64,000 bases of DNA, from contig NZ_WHPF01000015.1 of the NCBI RefSeq assembly GCF_013106755.1, positions 95,929 to 159,928 of the forward strand. Reading direction: 5' to 3'. Below, one piece after another: positions 18,023 through 27,374 of the stretch. The translations under genes and the position numbers were made by a program. Below the pieces are notes generated by a model. It searched no databases and was not told the DNA's origin. It saw only the letters and a program-made list of their open reading frames with translations. The DNA is from Limnovirga soli. GTDB lineage: Bacteria > Bacteroidota > Bacteroidia > Chitinophagales > Chitinophagaceae. The first letter of the stretch is position 1; the number at the start of each line of letters is the position of its first letter.

Positions 18023-19009
18023 TTATAAAGCCATAATTTTTTTAAGATCGCTATCCTTTACGGTAAGCAAACCTACTGACGGTAATCGTTTGGTAAGTTC
18101 TTTCCAGTTTTTATCAGATGCAAATATTTTTTTAAGCATGGGTAATGCTTCAGCTACACGGTTATTATTGGCAAGGGTAATAGCTGTCCAGTATTGCATT
18201 TCTACATTGGCCGGAAACATTTTCATGGCAGCCCTGTACTCGTTCATGGCTGTTACCATATCGTTGGTTTCGGTGGCAAGATCACCCTTATTCATATGCT
18301 GGTAAGCAATATACAAATTGTACAGGCGGCGTAATTCTTTTAGTGGTTGCGGGTTATCGTCTACCCGCACATCTACTGATTTATCGTTCCAGGGCTGGTT
18401 ATTGGGCTTACCGGGCACCACAATAAGTGCCGCTGCCTGCATACCACGAATATCGCCGCCGGCAGTTTGGGCAGCATCTAAAGCAGCCAGTACCCTCTCG
18501 GCCAAAGGCTTGCCATAACTGGCTTTAAAGGCAGCAGCCATGCTGGTACACACTGTATTGTTTAACATCATATTGCTTTGCACACTAAAATTATCGCCCT
18601 GTATATCTGATGCATATTGAATACAATTTTTACCCGTATGGCCTGCCACATTTCCCTTACTGTCTATTATGCCAACCTGTCTTACTTCACGGCCAGCATC
18701 GGCTTTTAATAAACTATCTAATGCCTGCCGGGCGGTATATCCAATTTTTAATAAAGCCAATGCTTTGGGGCCGTACGACTTATCAATAAAAGATTGGGTA
18801 GCTACCACACCAACTCCTGCTTCGCCCCAGGGCACTTCGGAGCCTACACTAAACCAATGGCTTTGTACGCCCACCGCCATATCGCCTGTAGCAGAGTCGC
18901 GGGCCACAATAGAAAATGTATGTACCAGCGGCTCACTTGACTTAAACACCTGAGCCTGTGTGGTAATTATTGCCAATACCCCAAACAGCAGGAATAAGAT
19001 TTTTTTCAT
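18023..19009 (-). CDS. secreted DUF1028 protein with TPR-like tail
   Basis: A 328-residue protein with a Sec signal (MKKILFLLFGVLAIITTQAQ). Residues about 28-225 match DUF1028, an Ntn-hydrolase-like family: HTFSIVARDSATGDMAVGVQSHWFSVG, EAGVGVVATQSFIDKSYGP and the later QSNMMLNNTVCTSMAAAF. From about 235 on there is a helical tail with repeats such as YNLYIAYQHMNKGDLATETNDMVTAMNEYRAAMKMFPANVEMQYWTAI, which look like two TPR units. The enzymatic role of the family is not established. It is monocistronic. Confidence 0.85.
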   Translation of the reverse strand: MKKILFLLFGVLAIITTQAQVFKSSEPLVHTFSIVARDSATGDMAVGVQSHWFSVGSEVPWGEAGVGVVATQSFIDKSYGPKALALLKIGYTARQALDSLLKADAGREVRQVGIIDSKGNVAGHTGKNCIQYASDIQGDNFSVQSNMMLNNTVCTSMAAAFKASYGKPLAERVLAALDAAQTAGGDIRGMQAAALIVVPGKPNNQPWNDKSVDVRVDDNPQPLKELRRLYNLYIAYQHMNKGDLATETNDMVTAMNEYRAAMKMFPANVEMQYWTAITLANNNRVAEALPMLKKIFASDKNWKELTKRLPSVGLLTVKDSDLKKIMAL

Positions 19010-19185
19010 GTGCTATAATTTTTATGAAGATAGAACGTTTAATAAACTTAACAGTTTAGCAGGTAATTGAAAAATTGTTTCAATTTTCGATTATTCATTA
19101 TTTATTGTGAATGTCATTTAAAACAGTAGCCGCATATTTATAAATTTTACTTCAACTAGTTATTACTCAAGCTAAATTATTAACT

Positions 19186-19707
19186 ATGAAGTGGTGTAGC
19201 GGCATTTTTACCTGTGCTATTATTTTGTTTGTTTGTACCTCTTTTATTAGCGTAAATAACTCCTTGCCTACCTATTATGTAATTATTGATAAAAGCGATT
19301 ATGAATTATCGGTATACGATGCCGAAGGCTGGCTGGTAACTTATCCTGTGGTATTTGGCAATAACGATTTGGGTGATAAAATGATGGAAGGCGACCGCAA
19401 AACACCCGAGGGTACTTTTACCATCATCAATAAAAGGGTACATGAAAAATGGAATAGGTTTATGATGCTTGATTACCCCACCAAAGAAAGCTATGTAAAA
19501 TTTAATTACCGTAAACAACTGGGGCAAATACCTGCTAAAGCCAATATTGGTGGCGCAATTGGCATTCATGGTGTTTGGCCACATGAAGATTATACGATTG
19601 ATCAATACCAGAACTGGACACAGGGTTGTATAAGCCTGCGCAATCAGGATGTAGAAGAATTATACCGTATAATTACACTAGGCACAAAAGTAACTATAAG
19701 GCCTTAG
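19186..19707 (+). CDS. L,D-transpeptidase (YkuD) domain protein
   Basis: A 173-residue exported protein (N-terminal hydrophobic segment, residues about 5-22) whose YkuD domain covers about 30-173. The catalytic motif is intact: IGIHG with H128 and QGCISLRNQD with nucleophile C148. The family forms or exchanges peptidoglycan cross-links, or attaches proteins to the wall, in the periplasm. The short length without peptidoglycan-binding modules is common in Bacteroidota. The stop lies only two bases from the stop of the convergent hydrolase gene. Confidence 0.92.
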   Translation: MKWCSGIFTCAIILFVCTSFISVNNSLPTYYVIIDKSDYELSVYDAEGWLVTYPVVFGNNDLGDKMMEGDRKTPEGTFTIINKRVHEKWNRFMMLDYPTKESYVKFNYRKQLGQIPAKANIGGAIGIHGVWPHEDYTIDQYQNWTQGCISLRNQDVEELYRIITLGTKVTIRP

Positions 19708-19709
19708 CA

Positions 19710-20669
19710 TCATGGTTTTAAGAAATTGGTTACCGTTTGCATCCATTTTTCAGTAGCATGTTGATACAGGCTAATATGCCCCAACCCTTCATAAGACACA
19801 AAAGTTTTTTGGGCACTGCCCAGATTATCATAAATGGCTGCTGTTTCGGCTGCTGTTACCCTTATATCCTTTTCGCCTCTTTGCAATAAAACCGGACAAT
19901 GTATGGCTTTTACATATTCCTGTGGTTTATTACCAAACGACCACATACCCGTTTCTACACTTCCCCAAAAAGTTAGTTCAACTGCCAATGGCTCATCGGG
20001 CAAATGCATATTTCTTACCAGTCCTTCTGCAGCCTCTAACATAGTGCCAAAAGGCATTTCCAGAATTACTTTTTCGGGTTGTATATCAGCATAATCATGC
20101 ATGGCTTTGCTAATGGTAGCCGCCCCCATAGATATACCCCATAACACTATTTTTTTCTCTCCTCCGGCAACAACGGTATCATAGGCAGCTTTTACATCCC
20201 TTACTTCATTAATACCAATGGAACATACATTACCCTCACTTTCGCCATGAGAGCGAAAATCTATCATTAACACATTCCAGCCCATATTATAAAATGCAGT
20301 GGCTTCGGGTATTATACCGCTGCGGCAACTGCCATGGCCATGAAACATAATTACAGTTCCTCTGGCAACATTGGCAGTATCAGTTTTGTCGTGTACTAAT
20401 TTCCAGCCGGCAATTTTAAAACCGTCACTCGTAGTTAATACAATACTTGTATGTGGTACGCTAAGCGAATCCACCACTTTGCTTTTAGCCATGGGCACTC
20501 CTAATAACACAGCACCGGTTTTTTCAAAAAAGCCCATATCGGCTGCATTTTTATGGGGTACATTATCGTAAAAGCGGGTAAAATGATAGGCCTGAAAAGC
20601 GCACAATACATTAAACAACACAAAAAATACCAATACCCAAATTCCAATACGTTTTAGCAATGGTTTCAT
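19710..20669 (-). CDS. alpha/beta hydrolase, membrane-anchored
   Basis: A 319-residue protein with one N-terminal membrane segment (IWVLVFFVLFNVLCAFQA). The hydrolase core shows the oxyanion region VIMFHGHGSCRSG, LMIDFRSHGESEG, the nucleophile elbow GISMGAAT, then RGEKDIRVTAAE with the acid and GLGHISLY with the histidine. The catalytic triad is therefore complete. It resembles the BEM46/YfhR-type group, whose substrate is unknown. It is tail-to-tail with the transpeptidase gene. Confidence 0.87.
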   Translation of the reverse strand: MKPLLKRIGIWVLVFFVLFNVLCAFQAYHFTRFYDNVPHKNAADMGFFEKTGAVLLGVPMAKSKVVDSLSVPHTSIVLTTSDGFKIAGWKLVHDKTDTANVARGTVIMFHGHGSCRSGIIPEATAFYNMGWNVLMIDFRSHGESEGNVCSIGINEVRDVKAAYDTVVAGGEKKIVLWGISMGAATISKAMHDYADIQPEKVILEMPFGTMLEAAEGLVRNMHLPDEPLAVELTFWGSVETGMWSFGNKPQEYVKAIHCPVLLQRGEKDIRVTAAETAAIYDNLGSAQKTFVSYEGLGHISLYQHATEKWMQTVTNFLKP

Positions 20670-20709
20670 ACTTTAAAATTTAAAGGCGTATAGAAGTAAC
20701 AAATAAAGG

Positions 20710-20798
20710 GGCGTTGCCGGAGGCCGGGCTTTACGTTGCAAGTCCTCACTTCGCTGCGCTTCGTTGCGGGCTTTTCACTACAATCCCTAACGCAAATA
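20710..20798. repeat. second, unrelated GC-rich dispersed-type element
   Basis: A GC-rich island in an AT-rich gap: CGGGCTTTACGTTGCAAGTC, then CTCACTTCGCTGCGCTTCG, ending TTTTCACTACAATCCCTAACG. Its wording differs from the main repeat. From memory, similar strings recur in other Bacteroidota genomes, but this is the only copy in the window. Confidence 0.5.
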
Positions 20799-20866
20799 TC
20801 TATTACCCAATTAAAGATAACAGATTTTCTACAACACTAATCCGCTTAGGTGCTTTTACAGAATGT

Positions 20867-20898
20867 AAAAAAAAGCCCGGGAACAATAATTCCCGGGC
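20867..20898 (-). terminator. intrinsic terminator of the sulfatase gene
   Basis: On the minus strand GCCCGGGAA and TTCCCGGGC pair, with an 8-base T-run after the stem. Confidence 0.9.
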
Positions 20899-20919
20899 CC
20901 ATTCTCAGATAAAGTATAA

Positions 20920-22317
20920 TTATTTTAATGTTGACATAATTGCTTTAAAATTTTTGGAAATCTTCTTTTCAGCAGCAGTCATCTGCGCTGATTTTATGGG
21001 TGATAATTCCTTAGGATCAAGGATAATATTATAGAATTTTCCACCATCATATTGTTTATAGGTTGTATCCTGTGTCCACCGTTTTAAAGTATTTGAGGCG
21101 CCACCTTTTACTTCAGGCTGGTAATGGTTAAATGTCCAGCTTCTTGGAGTGCCAGCCTGGCCCAGCAAACGCGGATAAAAGCTAATACCATCCAGTGTGC
21201 CATAATTGGCAGGTACCGGAATATTTGCAATACCGGCAATAGTGGGCAAAAAGTCGGTGAAATTGATCATATCGCGGTTAATACTACCAGCTGCAATTTT
21301 ACCAGGCCAAAGAGCAAACATAGGTACATGTGTTCCAGCTTCGGTGCTTTGGGTTTTGCCACCCTGGTAATCCTGACCCATAAAACGGGAAGTAATTTGG
21401 GTGCTGGTACCATTATCGCCCACATAAAAAATGATGGTGTTATTGGCCAAACCTGCACTTTTTACCTTATTGATAATTTGTCCAATTTTTATATCCATAT
21501 ATTTTGCCATAGAAGGATAAAATTTTGGATCAGAAATACCGGCTTTTGAATCCCAGCCTGCAAATTCAGGGTCTAAGGGCGTTGGCGAAAATGGGTCGTG
21601 GGTTAATACCTGTGTATAATAAATAAAAAATGGCGTATTAAGATGCTGATCTATAAAAGTCTCGGCATAACTCTCAAACATATCTTCACCATATAATCCG
21701 GCAGTTTGCTGGCGGGGAATTACAGCGCCATCTTTATAAATAGAAGGATCTTTATATCGTGAGCCTTTGCCTTCTCCATCATATGCAAAAGGGTTATAAA
21801 TCATATAATCGTCAAACCCAAATTTTTTGATAGAAGCATCTCCGCCATCCAATTGCCATTTACCAGATACCAGGGTACTATACCCCTGATCCTGTAGCAT
21901 ATTGGCAATGGTACGATTGGTAGTATCCATTACACCCCAAACGGTATAATTTCTAAAATTGTATTTGCCGGTTAATAGGCTAACCCTGCTTGGAGAACAA
22001 AGCGGTGAACTGCGTACCTGTGTAAATCGCATCCCATCCTGTGCCATTTTATCTAAATTGGGTGTTGTATACGATTGGCCACCGTTAACAGTGGGCACTT
22101 CATAGCCTACATCATCGCCAAGTATTAGAATAATATTGGGCTTTGTACTTGCCTGAAGGGCATTTACATTGTTGGCGGCTGTATGAATATTGGTTAAACT
22201 ATTGCTTTTGTTGCAGCCAACAGTTAATTGTAATGCCAGTATTACCAGTAGGCTATTTGTAATGCTACGCAAATAATAAAAATTGGTGTGGGCGGTTTGG
22301 GGGTTTAAGTTGTTCAT
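20920..22317 (-). CDS. type I sulfatase (arylsulfatase family), exported
   Basis: A 465-residue enzyme. The N-terminal half begins KPNIILILGDDVGYE, with the metal-binding Asp pair, and the sulfatase signature SSPLCSPSRVSLLTGKYN follows, where C107 would be oxidised to formylglycine. TDFLPTIAGIANI is the usual late block. A membrane segment at 15-34 ending VGC (C35) is a good lipobox, so it is probably a lipoprotein facing the periplasm or cell surface. Anaerobic or aerobic maturation enzymes are not in the window. Sulfatases of this class act on sulfated glycans or small sulfate esters; specificity is unknown. A likely -7 box, TACCCTTG with one mismatch, is at 22352-22359. Confidence 0.93.
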   Translation of the reverse strand: MNNLNPQTAHTNFYYLRSITNSLLVILALQLTVGCNKSNSLTNIHTAANNVNALQASTKPNIILILGDDVGYEVPTVNGGQSYTTPNLDKMAQDGMRFTQVRSSPLCSPSRVSLLTGKYNFRNYTVWGVMDTTNRTIANMLQDQGYSTLVSGKWQLDGGDASIKKFGFDDYMIYNPFAYDGEGKGSRYKDPSIYKDGAVIPRQQTAGLYGEDMFESYAETFIDQHLNTPFFIYYTQVLTHDPFSPTPLDPEFAGWDSKAGISDPKFYPSMAKYMDIKIGQIINKVKSAGLANNTIIFYVGDNGTSTQITSRFMGQDYQGGKTQSTEAGTHVPMFALWPGKIAAGSINRDMINFTDFLPTIAGIANIPVPANYGTLDGISFYPRLLGQAGTPRSWTFNHYQPEVKGGASNTLKRWTQDTTYKQYDGGKFYNIILDPKELSPIKSAQMTAAEKKISKNFKAIMSTLK

Positions 22318-22412
22318 CTTATTGGTTGTAAAAAATTATCTAAATGCAATGCAAGGGTACTTTAAATTTTATAAAGCATTGATTAATACGGCTTATGATT
22401 TTATTAATTTTT

Positions 22413-22462
22413 ATGCTGCCACAAAGGTGGAACTCTGAACCGAGCGTGGCAAGCGGCGCTAT
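22413..22462 (-). repeat. dispersed repeat, right-arm variant
   Basis: The flank TGCTGCCACAAAGGTGGAAC precedes CCGAGCGTGGCAAGCGGCG. It is 3' of serS in sense orientation, outside its terminator. Confidence 0.78.
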
Positions 22463-22491
22463 ATTATTAACCTACAGCTTAGTACCAACAT

Positions 22492-22518
22492 AAAAAAAGC
22501 CTGTTCTGGCAACAGGCT
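22492..22518 (-). terminator. intrinsic terminator of serS
   Basis: On the minus strand GCCTGTTG..AACAGGC forms a stem, followed by seven T residues. Confidence 0.9.
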
Positions 22519-22539
22519 TCATAAAGGTGAACATTTTTC

Positions 22540-23811
22540 TTAATTAATGATTGCCGCCCCAAAATATGGCTGCAAAGCAGCAGGAATATTTATACCCGCT
22601 TCGGTTTGATTATTTTCTATCAAACTGGCAAAAATGCGGGGCAATGCCAGCGAACTGCCATTGAGCGAATGGGTTAATTGCATTTTACCATCGGCATCTT
22701 TAAACCTGCATTTTAACCTGTTGGTTTGAAAGCTTTCAAAATTACTTACACTGCTTACTTCCAGCCAGCGCTCCTGTGCTGCGCTATATACTTCAAAATC
22801 GTAGGTAATGGCGCTGGTAAAGCCCATATCGCCGCCACATAAACGTAAAATGCGATAAGGTAATTCCAATGATTGTAACAGCTTTTCTACATGAAGAATC
22901 ATATCATCCAGTGCCTGATAACTGTTATCGGGGTGTACAATTTGTATAATTTCAATTTTCTCAAACTGGTGTACCCTGTTTAAGCCACGTACCTCTTTAC
23001 CAAAGCTGCCAGCTTCCCTGCGAAAGCAGGGTGAATAAGCCGTCATTCTAATGGGCAAATCGCTTTCTTTTACAATGGTATCTCTGTAAATATTGGTAAC
23101 AGGTACTTCGGCAGTGGGTATCAGGTAAAAATTATCTTCTGTGGCATGATACATTTGCCCCTCTTTATCGGGTAACTGACCGGTGGCATAAGCACTGGCT
23201 TCGTTCACCATAAATGGCGGAATATATTCGTAATAACCCGCAGCCGTATTATAATCCAGAAAATATTGTATCAGGCTACGTTGTAACCTGGCCCCTTTAC
23301 CCGTATAGAGCGGAAAACCACTACCGGTAATTTTAGCACCTGTTTCAAAGTCAACCAGTTTTAATTCCTTTATCAAATCCCAATGCGGTTTGGCGCCGGC
23401 GTACAAAGTGGGTTTTACGCCACCTTCCCTAACCACTTCATTATCTTCCGGTGTTTTACCGGCAGGCACTTGTTCGTTGGGCAGATTTGGCAATTGCACC
23501 AGCGTTTCCTGCAGCCTTTTTTCTACTTCCGTCATGCTGGCGGTAAGTGAGGCAACCTCGGTTTTGTTAACTGCTACTTCGGCTTTAAGGGCTTCGGCGC
23601 CGGCTTTATCGCCTTGTGCCATTAGTTTTCCAATATCTTTAGAAGCACTGTTTATTTTAGATTGCGAAAGATCGAAAGCAGCTTGAAGTTTTTTACGTTC
23701 ATCATCCAATGCAATAATAGCATCTACCAATTCGGGCTGTTTAAAATTTCTAATGGCCAGCCTTTCTTTAACCCAATCTGTTTTTGTGCGCAGCACATTC
23801 ACCTGTAACAT
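22540..23811 (-). CDS. serS: seryl-tRNA synthetase
   Basis: Charges tRNA-Ser with serine. Residues 1-105 form the long helical arm (coiled coil) that binds the tRNA extra arm; the class II core follows, with motif 2 (CFRREAGSFGKEVRGLNRVHQFEKIEI) and motif 3 (NGSSLALPRIFASLIENNQ). The start is set at 23811 (MLQVNVL, the usual beginning of the family): a better-fitting -7 box, TACCTTTG at 23830-23837, overlaps the alternative ATG seven codons upstream, so that ATG would lie before or at the transcription start. Length from this start is 423 residues. Monocistronic with its own terminator. Confidence 0.96.
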   Translation of the reverse strand: MLQVNVLRTKTDWVKERLAIRNFKQPELVDAIIALDDERKKLQAAFDLSQSKINSASKDIGKLMAQGDKAGAEALKAEVAVNKTEVASLTASMTEVEKRLQETLVQLPNLPNEQVPAGKTPEDNEVVREGGVKPTLYAGAKPHWDLIKELKLVDFETGAKITGSGFPLYTGKGARLQRSLIQYFLDYNTAAGYYEYIPPFMVNEASAYATGQLPDKEGQMYHATEDNFYLIPTAEVPVTNIYRDTIVKESDLPIRMTAYSPCFRREAGSFGKEVRGLNRVHQFEKIEIIQIVHPDNSYQALDDMILHVEKLLQSLELPYRILRLCGGDMGFTSAITYDFEVYSAAQERWLEVSSVSNFESFQTNRLKCRFKDADGKMQLTHSLNGSSLALPRIFASLIENNQTEAGINIPAALQPYFGAAIIN

Positions 23812-23825
23812 AATAACATCAATTT

Positions 23826-23837
23826 GCGGCAAAGGTA
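23826..23837 (-). promoter_or_regulatory. serS -7 promoter box
   Basis: TACCTTTG then CCGC on the minus strand, a perfect match to TAnnTTTG. Its place rules out the upstream ATG as a start. Confidence 0.55.
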
Positions 23838-23905
23838 TAAGTTGTAAGTATTAAGCGCATATAACAAGGCTATTTTTATGGGCCCGGCATGGGTAACCGG
23901 CAGTG

Positions 23906-23933
23906 GGCTTTACTTGCGTCGCACTCTTGTACA
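23906..23933 (+). repeat. dispersed repeat, single arm
   Basis: GGCTTTACTTGCGTCGCACT then CTTGTAC, a copy fully matching the consensus, in a divergent gap. Confidence 0.87.
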
Positions 23934-24109
23934 CCAAAATATATGGCAACAATTTTGGGTAACCAAATAACAGGTGTAAAGCAAAAAATTTAAAAAAGCC
24001 TGGTTCTACAAAAGTATTGGCTACTGCCAAAAACAATTACAGTAATGCCCGCATTACCATTAACGAAAAAAGTTAATAGCCGGCAGGGTACATACCAATA
24101 CACTTGTCT

Positions 24110-24121
24110 TACATTTGCGGC
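24110..24121 (+). promoter_or_regulatory. TAnnTTTG box four bases before a start codon
   Basis: TACATTTG at 24110-24117 followed by CGGC and ATG at 24122, the same geometry as at pyrF. Confidence 0.4.
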
Positions 24122-24469
24122 ATGATGAATGTGACAGATGATTTGCAGCAGCGCTGGTGGCAATTAGAAGCTAAATTGTTGGCACAATTTGGCAAAAAGC
24201 CCGATATGGAAGGCATCCTTTTTTTAATTGGTTTGCAGGAAACCAATTTTATGCCTCAAAAAATTACCAAAGAACAAAAGCAGGATATGATGCATGTAGC
24301 CGTATGTACCTTACTGGCACAAAGCGGCTTTTATGTATTGGAAGGCCACGATGAAGAAGGTTGGCCACATTTTAAACAAATTAATGAACTACCCGTAAAC
24401 GGATTGATAGAACAGGAAAATTTTTTAAAAGACCATATTTTACTTTACTTCGATAAACAAGGATTCTAA
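24122..24469 (+). CDS. conserved-looking small protein, unknown function
   Basis: A 115-residue cytoplasmic protein (no signal) beginning MMNVTDDLQQRWWQLEAKLLAQFGKKPDMEGILFLIGLQE. The body is mostly helical, with a Trp-Trp pair near the front, EGHDEEGWPHFKQINELP in the middle and a helical end. I do not recognise a family. The gene ends ten bases before the cyclophilin start, so the two probably share a message. An extension to TTG at 24104 would overlap the promoter box and is rejected. Confidence 0.7.
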   Translation: MMNVTDDLQQRWWQLEAKLLAQFGKKPDMEGILFLIGLQETNFMPQKITKEQKQDMMHVAVCTLLAQSGFYVLEGHDEEGWPHFKQINELPVNGLIEQENFLKDHILLYFDKQGF

Positions 24470-24479
24470 AAACAAATTC

Positions 24480-25196
24480 ATGAAGCAATCATTTTTTTTA
24501 TTAGCCGCACTTCTTTTATTAAATTTTGCCCATGCGCAAAACAAACCTGTAGTAAAACCTAAGCCCGCCACTGGGCAGAAAGTTGCGCCCATTGTAAAAG
24601 AAAGACTGGTACAGGTAACTACCGATTATGGAACGATGATTATTAAGCTGTACAACGAAACACCACAGCACCGCGATAATTTTATAAGTAAAGTAAAAGC
24701 TGGGTTTTTTGACAGTTTGTTGTTTCACAGAATTATTCAGGAGTTTATGATTCAGGGTGGAGACCCCGATAGCAAATATGCCCCCGATGGACAAATGCTG
24801 GGAGCTGGTGATGCGCCTGGTGGCAGAATACCACAGGAGTTTAATACCAAGCTGATTCATAAAAAAGGTGTTTTGGCCGCTGCAAGGGATAACAACCCTG
24901 AAAAAGCCAGCAGTAATTGCCAGTTTTATATTGTACAGGGTAAAAAATGCACCGATATTGAAATTAACCAGGTAGAATGTAATATTCGCAGTAGTGACCC
25001 TGCTTTCACCTATACCACCGCACAAAGAAATATTTATAAAACCATTGGCGGTGTACCATTTCTCGACCAGAATTATACCGTTTTTGGAGAAGTAACCAAA
25101 GGCCTTGAGGTAATTGATAAAATTGCAGCATTACCAAAAGATGGCAGCGACAGGCCGTTACAAAACGTACGTTTTAAAATGAAAATGCTTAACTAG
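24480..25196 (+). CDS. exported cyclophilin-type peptidyl-prolyl isomerase
   Basis: A 238-residue protein with signal MKQSFFLLAALLLLNFAHAQ, a short Lys/Pro linker, and a cyclophilin domain at about 43-235. The FHRIIQEFMIQGGDP block gives the catalytic Arg and Gln; GVLAAARDNNPEKASSNCQFYI gives the substrate groove. A 30-residue insertion around CTDIEINQVECNIRSSDPAF is typical of Bacteroidota members, with two Cys that could pair. It assists folding of envelope proteins in the periplasm. Confidence 0.93.
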   Translation: MKQSFFLLAALLLLNFAHAQNKPVVKPKPATGQKVAPIVKERLVQVTTDYGTMIIKLYNETPQHRDNFISKVKAGFFDSLLFHRIIQEFMIQGGDPDSKYAPDGQMLGAGDAPGGRIPQEFNTKLIHKKGVLAAARDNNPEKASSNCQFYIVQGKKCTDIEINQVECNIRSSDPAFTYTTAQRNIYKTIGGVPFLDQNYTVFGEVTKGLEVIDKIAALPKDGSDRPLQNVRFKMKMLN

Positions 25197-25250
25197 CATT
25201 TGCGGTTTATCAAAATTTTTAATTCATATTTGTAATCTAAACATAATCAA

Positions 25251-25631
25251 ATGAGCTTCCCTTCTAATGTAAAATATACCAAAGACCACGAGTGGATCAG
25301 GATTGAATCTGAAAATATTGCCCTTGTTGGTATTACCCATTTTGCCCAACAGGAATTAGGTGATATTGTATATGTAGATATTGCCACAGTAGGTAACGCC
25401 TTACAAAAAGATGAAGTATTTGGCACCGTAGAAGCTGTAAAAACAGTAAGTGATCTTTTTTTACCTGTAAGCGGCACTGTACTGGAAGTAAACGCCACCT
25501 TGAATAAACAACCAGATCTGGTAAACACTGACCCCTATGGAGAAGGTTGGATGATTAAATTGGCAGTAGCTGATATAGCCGATATTGATGGCCTGATGGA
25601 TGCTGCAGCTTACGAGCAATTAGTTGGATAA
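25251..25631 (+). CDS. gcvH: glycine cleavage system H protein
   Basis: The lipoyl carrier of the glycine cleavage complex, shuttling the methylamine group between P, T and L proteins. Length 126 residues. The lipoylation site is K64 in [14 protein letters not shown], and the front motif KYTKDHEWI is the family hallmark. The P and T protein genes are not nearby. Promoter-like TTTG and TATTTG lie just upstream but with imperfect spacing. Confidence 0.97.
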   Translation: MSFPSNVKYTKDHEWIRIESENIALVGITHFAQQELGDIVYVDIATVGNALQKDEVFGTVEAVKTVSDLFLPVSGTVLEVNATLNKQPDLVNTDPYGEGWMIKLAVADIADIDGLMDAAAYEQLVG

Positions 25632-25764
25632 GAATGGCAATGTTGAATGCCAGGTGAATAAACCATTGGCAAAATCTTTTGTTATAAGCCAAATGGCTGT
25701 ACTTTGTTGTGCAGGTAAAATAATATAACCTGAAAGCTAACCTATTAACAGTTTCCGCTATAAA

Positions 25765-26307
25765 ATGCCAGATACAATAAAATATACCGAAACAGAATTG
25801 GTGCTCTTGTTAAAAGAACGGGACCAATCTGCATTTGGTTATTTATACGATAATTATTCAGGGGCATTATTCAATATTGTATTGGCAATTATACCCGACA
25901 GAGAATTAGCCAGCGATGTTTTACAGGAGGTATTTGTTAAAATATGGCGGCAGGTAGCCCTGTATGATGCAACAAAAGGCCGCTTATTTACCTGGATGAT
26001 GAATATTGCACGCAATGCATCAATTGATGTTTTACGCAGTAAAAGCTATAATAACAGCCAACAAAACCGGGAGCTAACAGAAAACGTATATGCTAATGCC
26101 GGTACTACCGTTACCAATACAGATAAGATAGGATTACGCAAAGTAGTACACTCTTTAAAAGACGAATACAAAATACTTGTTGAGCTTTCTTATTTTGAAG
26201 GATATACGCAGGATGAAATCTCCAAAATGCTAAATATTCCCTTGGGTACGGTAAAAACCCGGCTAAGAAACGCATTATTACAACTAAGAGAATTGGTTAA
26301 AAATTAA
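25765..26307 (+). CDS. ECF sigma factor
   Basis: A 180-residue sigma-70 family protein of the extracytoplasmic type. Region 2 is at about 20-95 (FGYLYDNYSGALFNIVLAII..VFVKIWRQ, with MMNIARNASIDVLR) and region 4 at about 120-175 (LSYFEGYTQDEISKMLNIPLGTVKTRLRNAL). The anti-sigma gene follows with a one-base gap, the standard pairing. Paired with an RskA-type anti-sigma, it resembles the SigK group. The inducing signal is unknown. Confidence 0.94.
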   Translation: MPDTIKYTETELVLLLKERDQSAFGYLYDNYSGALFNIVLAIIPDRELASDVLQEVFVKIWRQVALYDATKGRLFTWMMNIARNASIDVLRSKSYNNSQQNRELTENVYANAGTTVTNTDKIGLRKVVHSLKDEYKILVELSYFEGYTQDEISKMLNIPLGTVKTRLRNALLQLRELVKN

Positions 26308-26308
26308 A

Positions 26309-27148
26309 GTGGATACAAGAGCATATATAGAAAGCGGTATTATTGAAAGCTACATTTTAGGTGTGGCCAGCCCGGAAGAAATAGCCGAGCTGGAATTATT
26401 GTGTACTCAATATCCCGAAATAAAAGCCGCCGTAGATGCATTTGCACTTGTAATAGAGCAACAGGCCATGGCAGGTGCCATTACCCCACCGCCTGCTGTA
26501 AAAGAAAACCTGATGCAGCAACTGGCTGGCGAATTTGCAGTTAAACAACCAGCCGCTATTTTTACATTGCCCACAACAAATGCAAATGATAACATCAGCA
26601 TACAACCTGCTGCAGGTTACTGGAAATTTGCTGCCGCAGCCGCGGTTATTTTATTGGTAGCCAGCGCCATACTTAATTTTTATTTATACAGCAATTACCA
26701 AAATACCAATACAAAATACGAGGCGCTTTTAACGGAGAAAAATTCGCTGCAAGCCAGTAATGGCGCTTACCAAACCAGGCTGAATTTATTGCAGCAAAGT
26801 ATGGATATTGTACAAAACCCCGCATACACCCTTGTTGCATTAAATGGTTTACCAGGCAAAGAAAATAACCACGCTACTGTATACTGGAACAGTACTTCAC
26901 ACGACGTTTACTTTCTATCAACAAAAATGGATAAGGTACCACAGGATAAGCAATACCAGCTTTGGGCCATTGTTAATGGCAAACCTGTTGATGCCGGTTT
27001 AATTGGTGATTGTACCGATGGTCTTTGCAAACTAAAATCTATAGAAGGTGCCTCCGCATTTGCTATTACGCTTGAACCCAAAGGCGGCAGTATAAACCCC
27101 ACCACCAGTGCTATGTTTGTGCTGGGTAGTGTAAACAAACAATCTTAA
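26309..27148 (+). CDS. anti-sigma factor, RskA-like
   Basis: A 279-residue membrane protein that starts at GTG one base after the sigma-factor stop, so translation is probably coupled. The N-terminal 90 residues (ESYILGVASPEEIAELELLCTQYPEI) form the zinc-free anti-sigma helical domain, one membrane segment lies at about 104-128, a short coiled stretch follows, and the periplasmic RskA domain fills 160-279 (QYQLWAIVNGKPVDAG, ITLEPKGGSINPT). It should hold the sigma factor at the inner membrane until released. Confidence 0.93.
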   Translation: MDTRAYIESGIIESYILGVASPEEIAELELLCTQYPEIKAAVDAFALVIEQQAMAGAITPPPAVKENLMQQLAGEFAVKQPAAIFTLPTTNANDNISIQPAAGYWKFAAAAAVILLVASAILNFYLYSNYQNTNTKYEALLTEKNSLQASNGAYQTRLNLLQQSMDIVQNPAYTLVALNGLPGKENNHATVYWNSTSHDVYFLSTKMDKVPQDKQYQLWAIVNGKPVDAGLIGDCTDGLCKLKSIEGASAFAITLEPKGGSINPTTSAMFVLGSVNKQS

Positions 27149-27196
27149 TCTCAAAAGCTTTTATGGGTTATTAGCCCAACTGTAAAACATTGGGCA

Positions 27197-27317
27197 TCGC
27201 CTCTTGCGTCGCACTCTTGTACGGTTGATTATGGGGCAGCAGGAATTTACCAATAACTGCCCAAATTCCTGCCGCCATGAAAGTGGAACCCCGAACCTAG
27301 CGTGGCAAGTAAAGCCA
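27197..27317. repeat. full-length dispersed repeat (left arm plus right-arm variant)
   Basis: Left arm 27199-27224 has CTTGCGTCGCACTCTTGTAC; the right arm, 27269-27317, is the GCCGCCATGAAAGTGGAACC..CGTGGCAAGTAAAGCC form. Between them AGGAATTT and AAATTCCT pair, so this copy links the two core types in one element. It lies between convergent genes. Confidence 0.85.
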
Positions 27318-27374
27318 CATAATTTAACTACAGCCGGCTACAAAAAATGTATTAAGAAAATTAAACAGGTCTTT

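Noticed and set aside
20710..20798. tRNA or small RNA gene in the GC-rich island
   Set aside because: No cloverleaf, anticodon arm or CCA end could be fitted.
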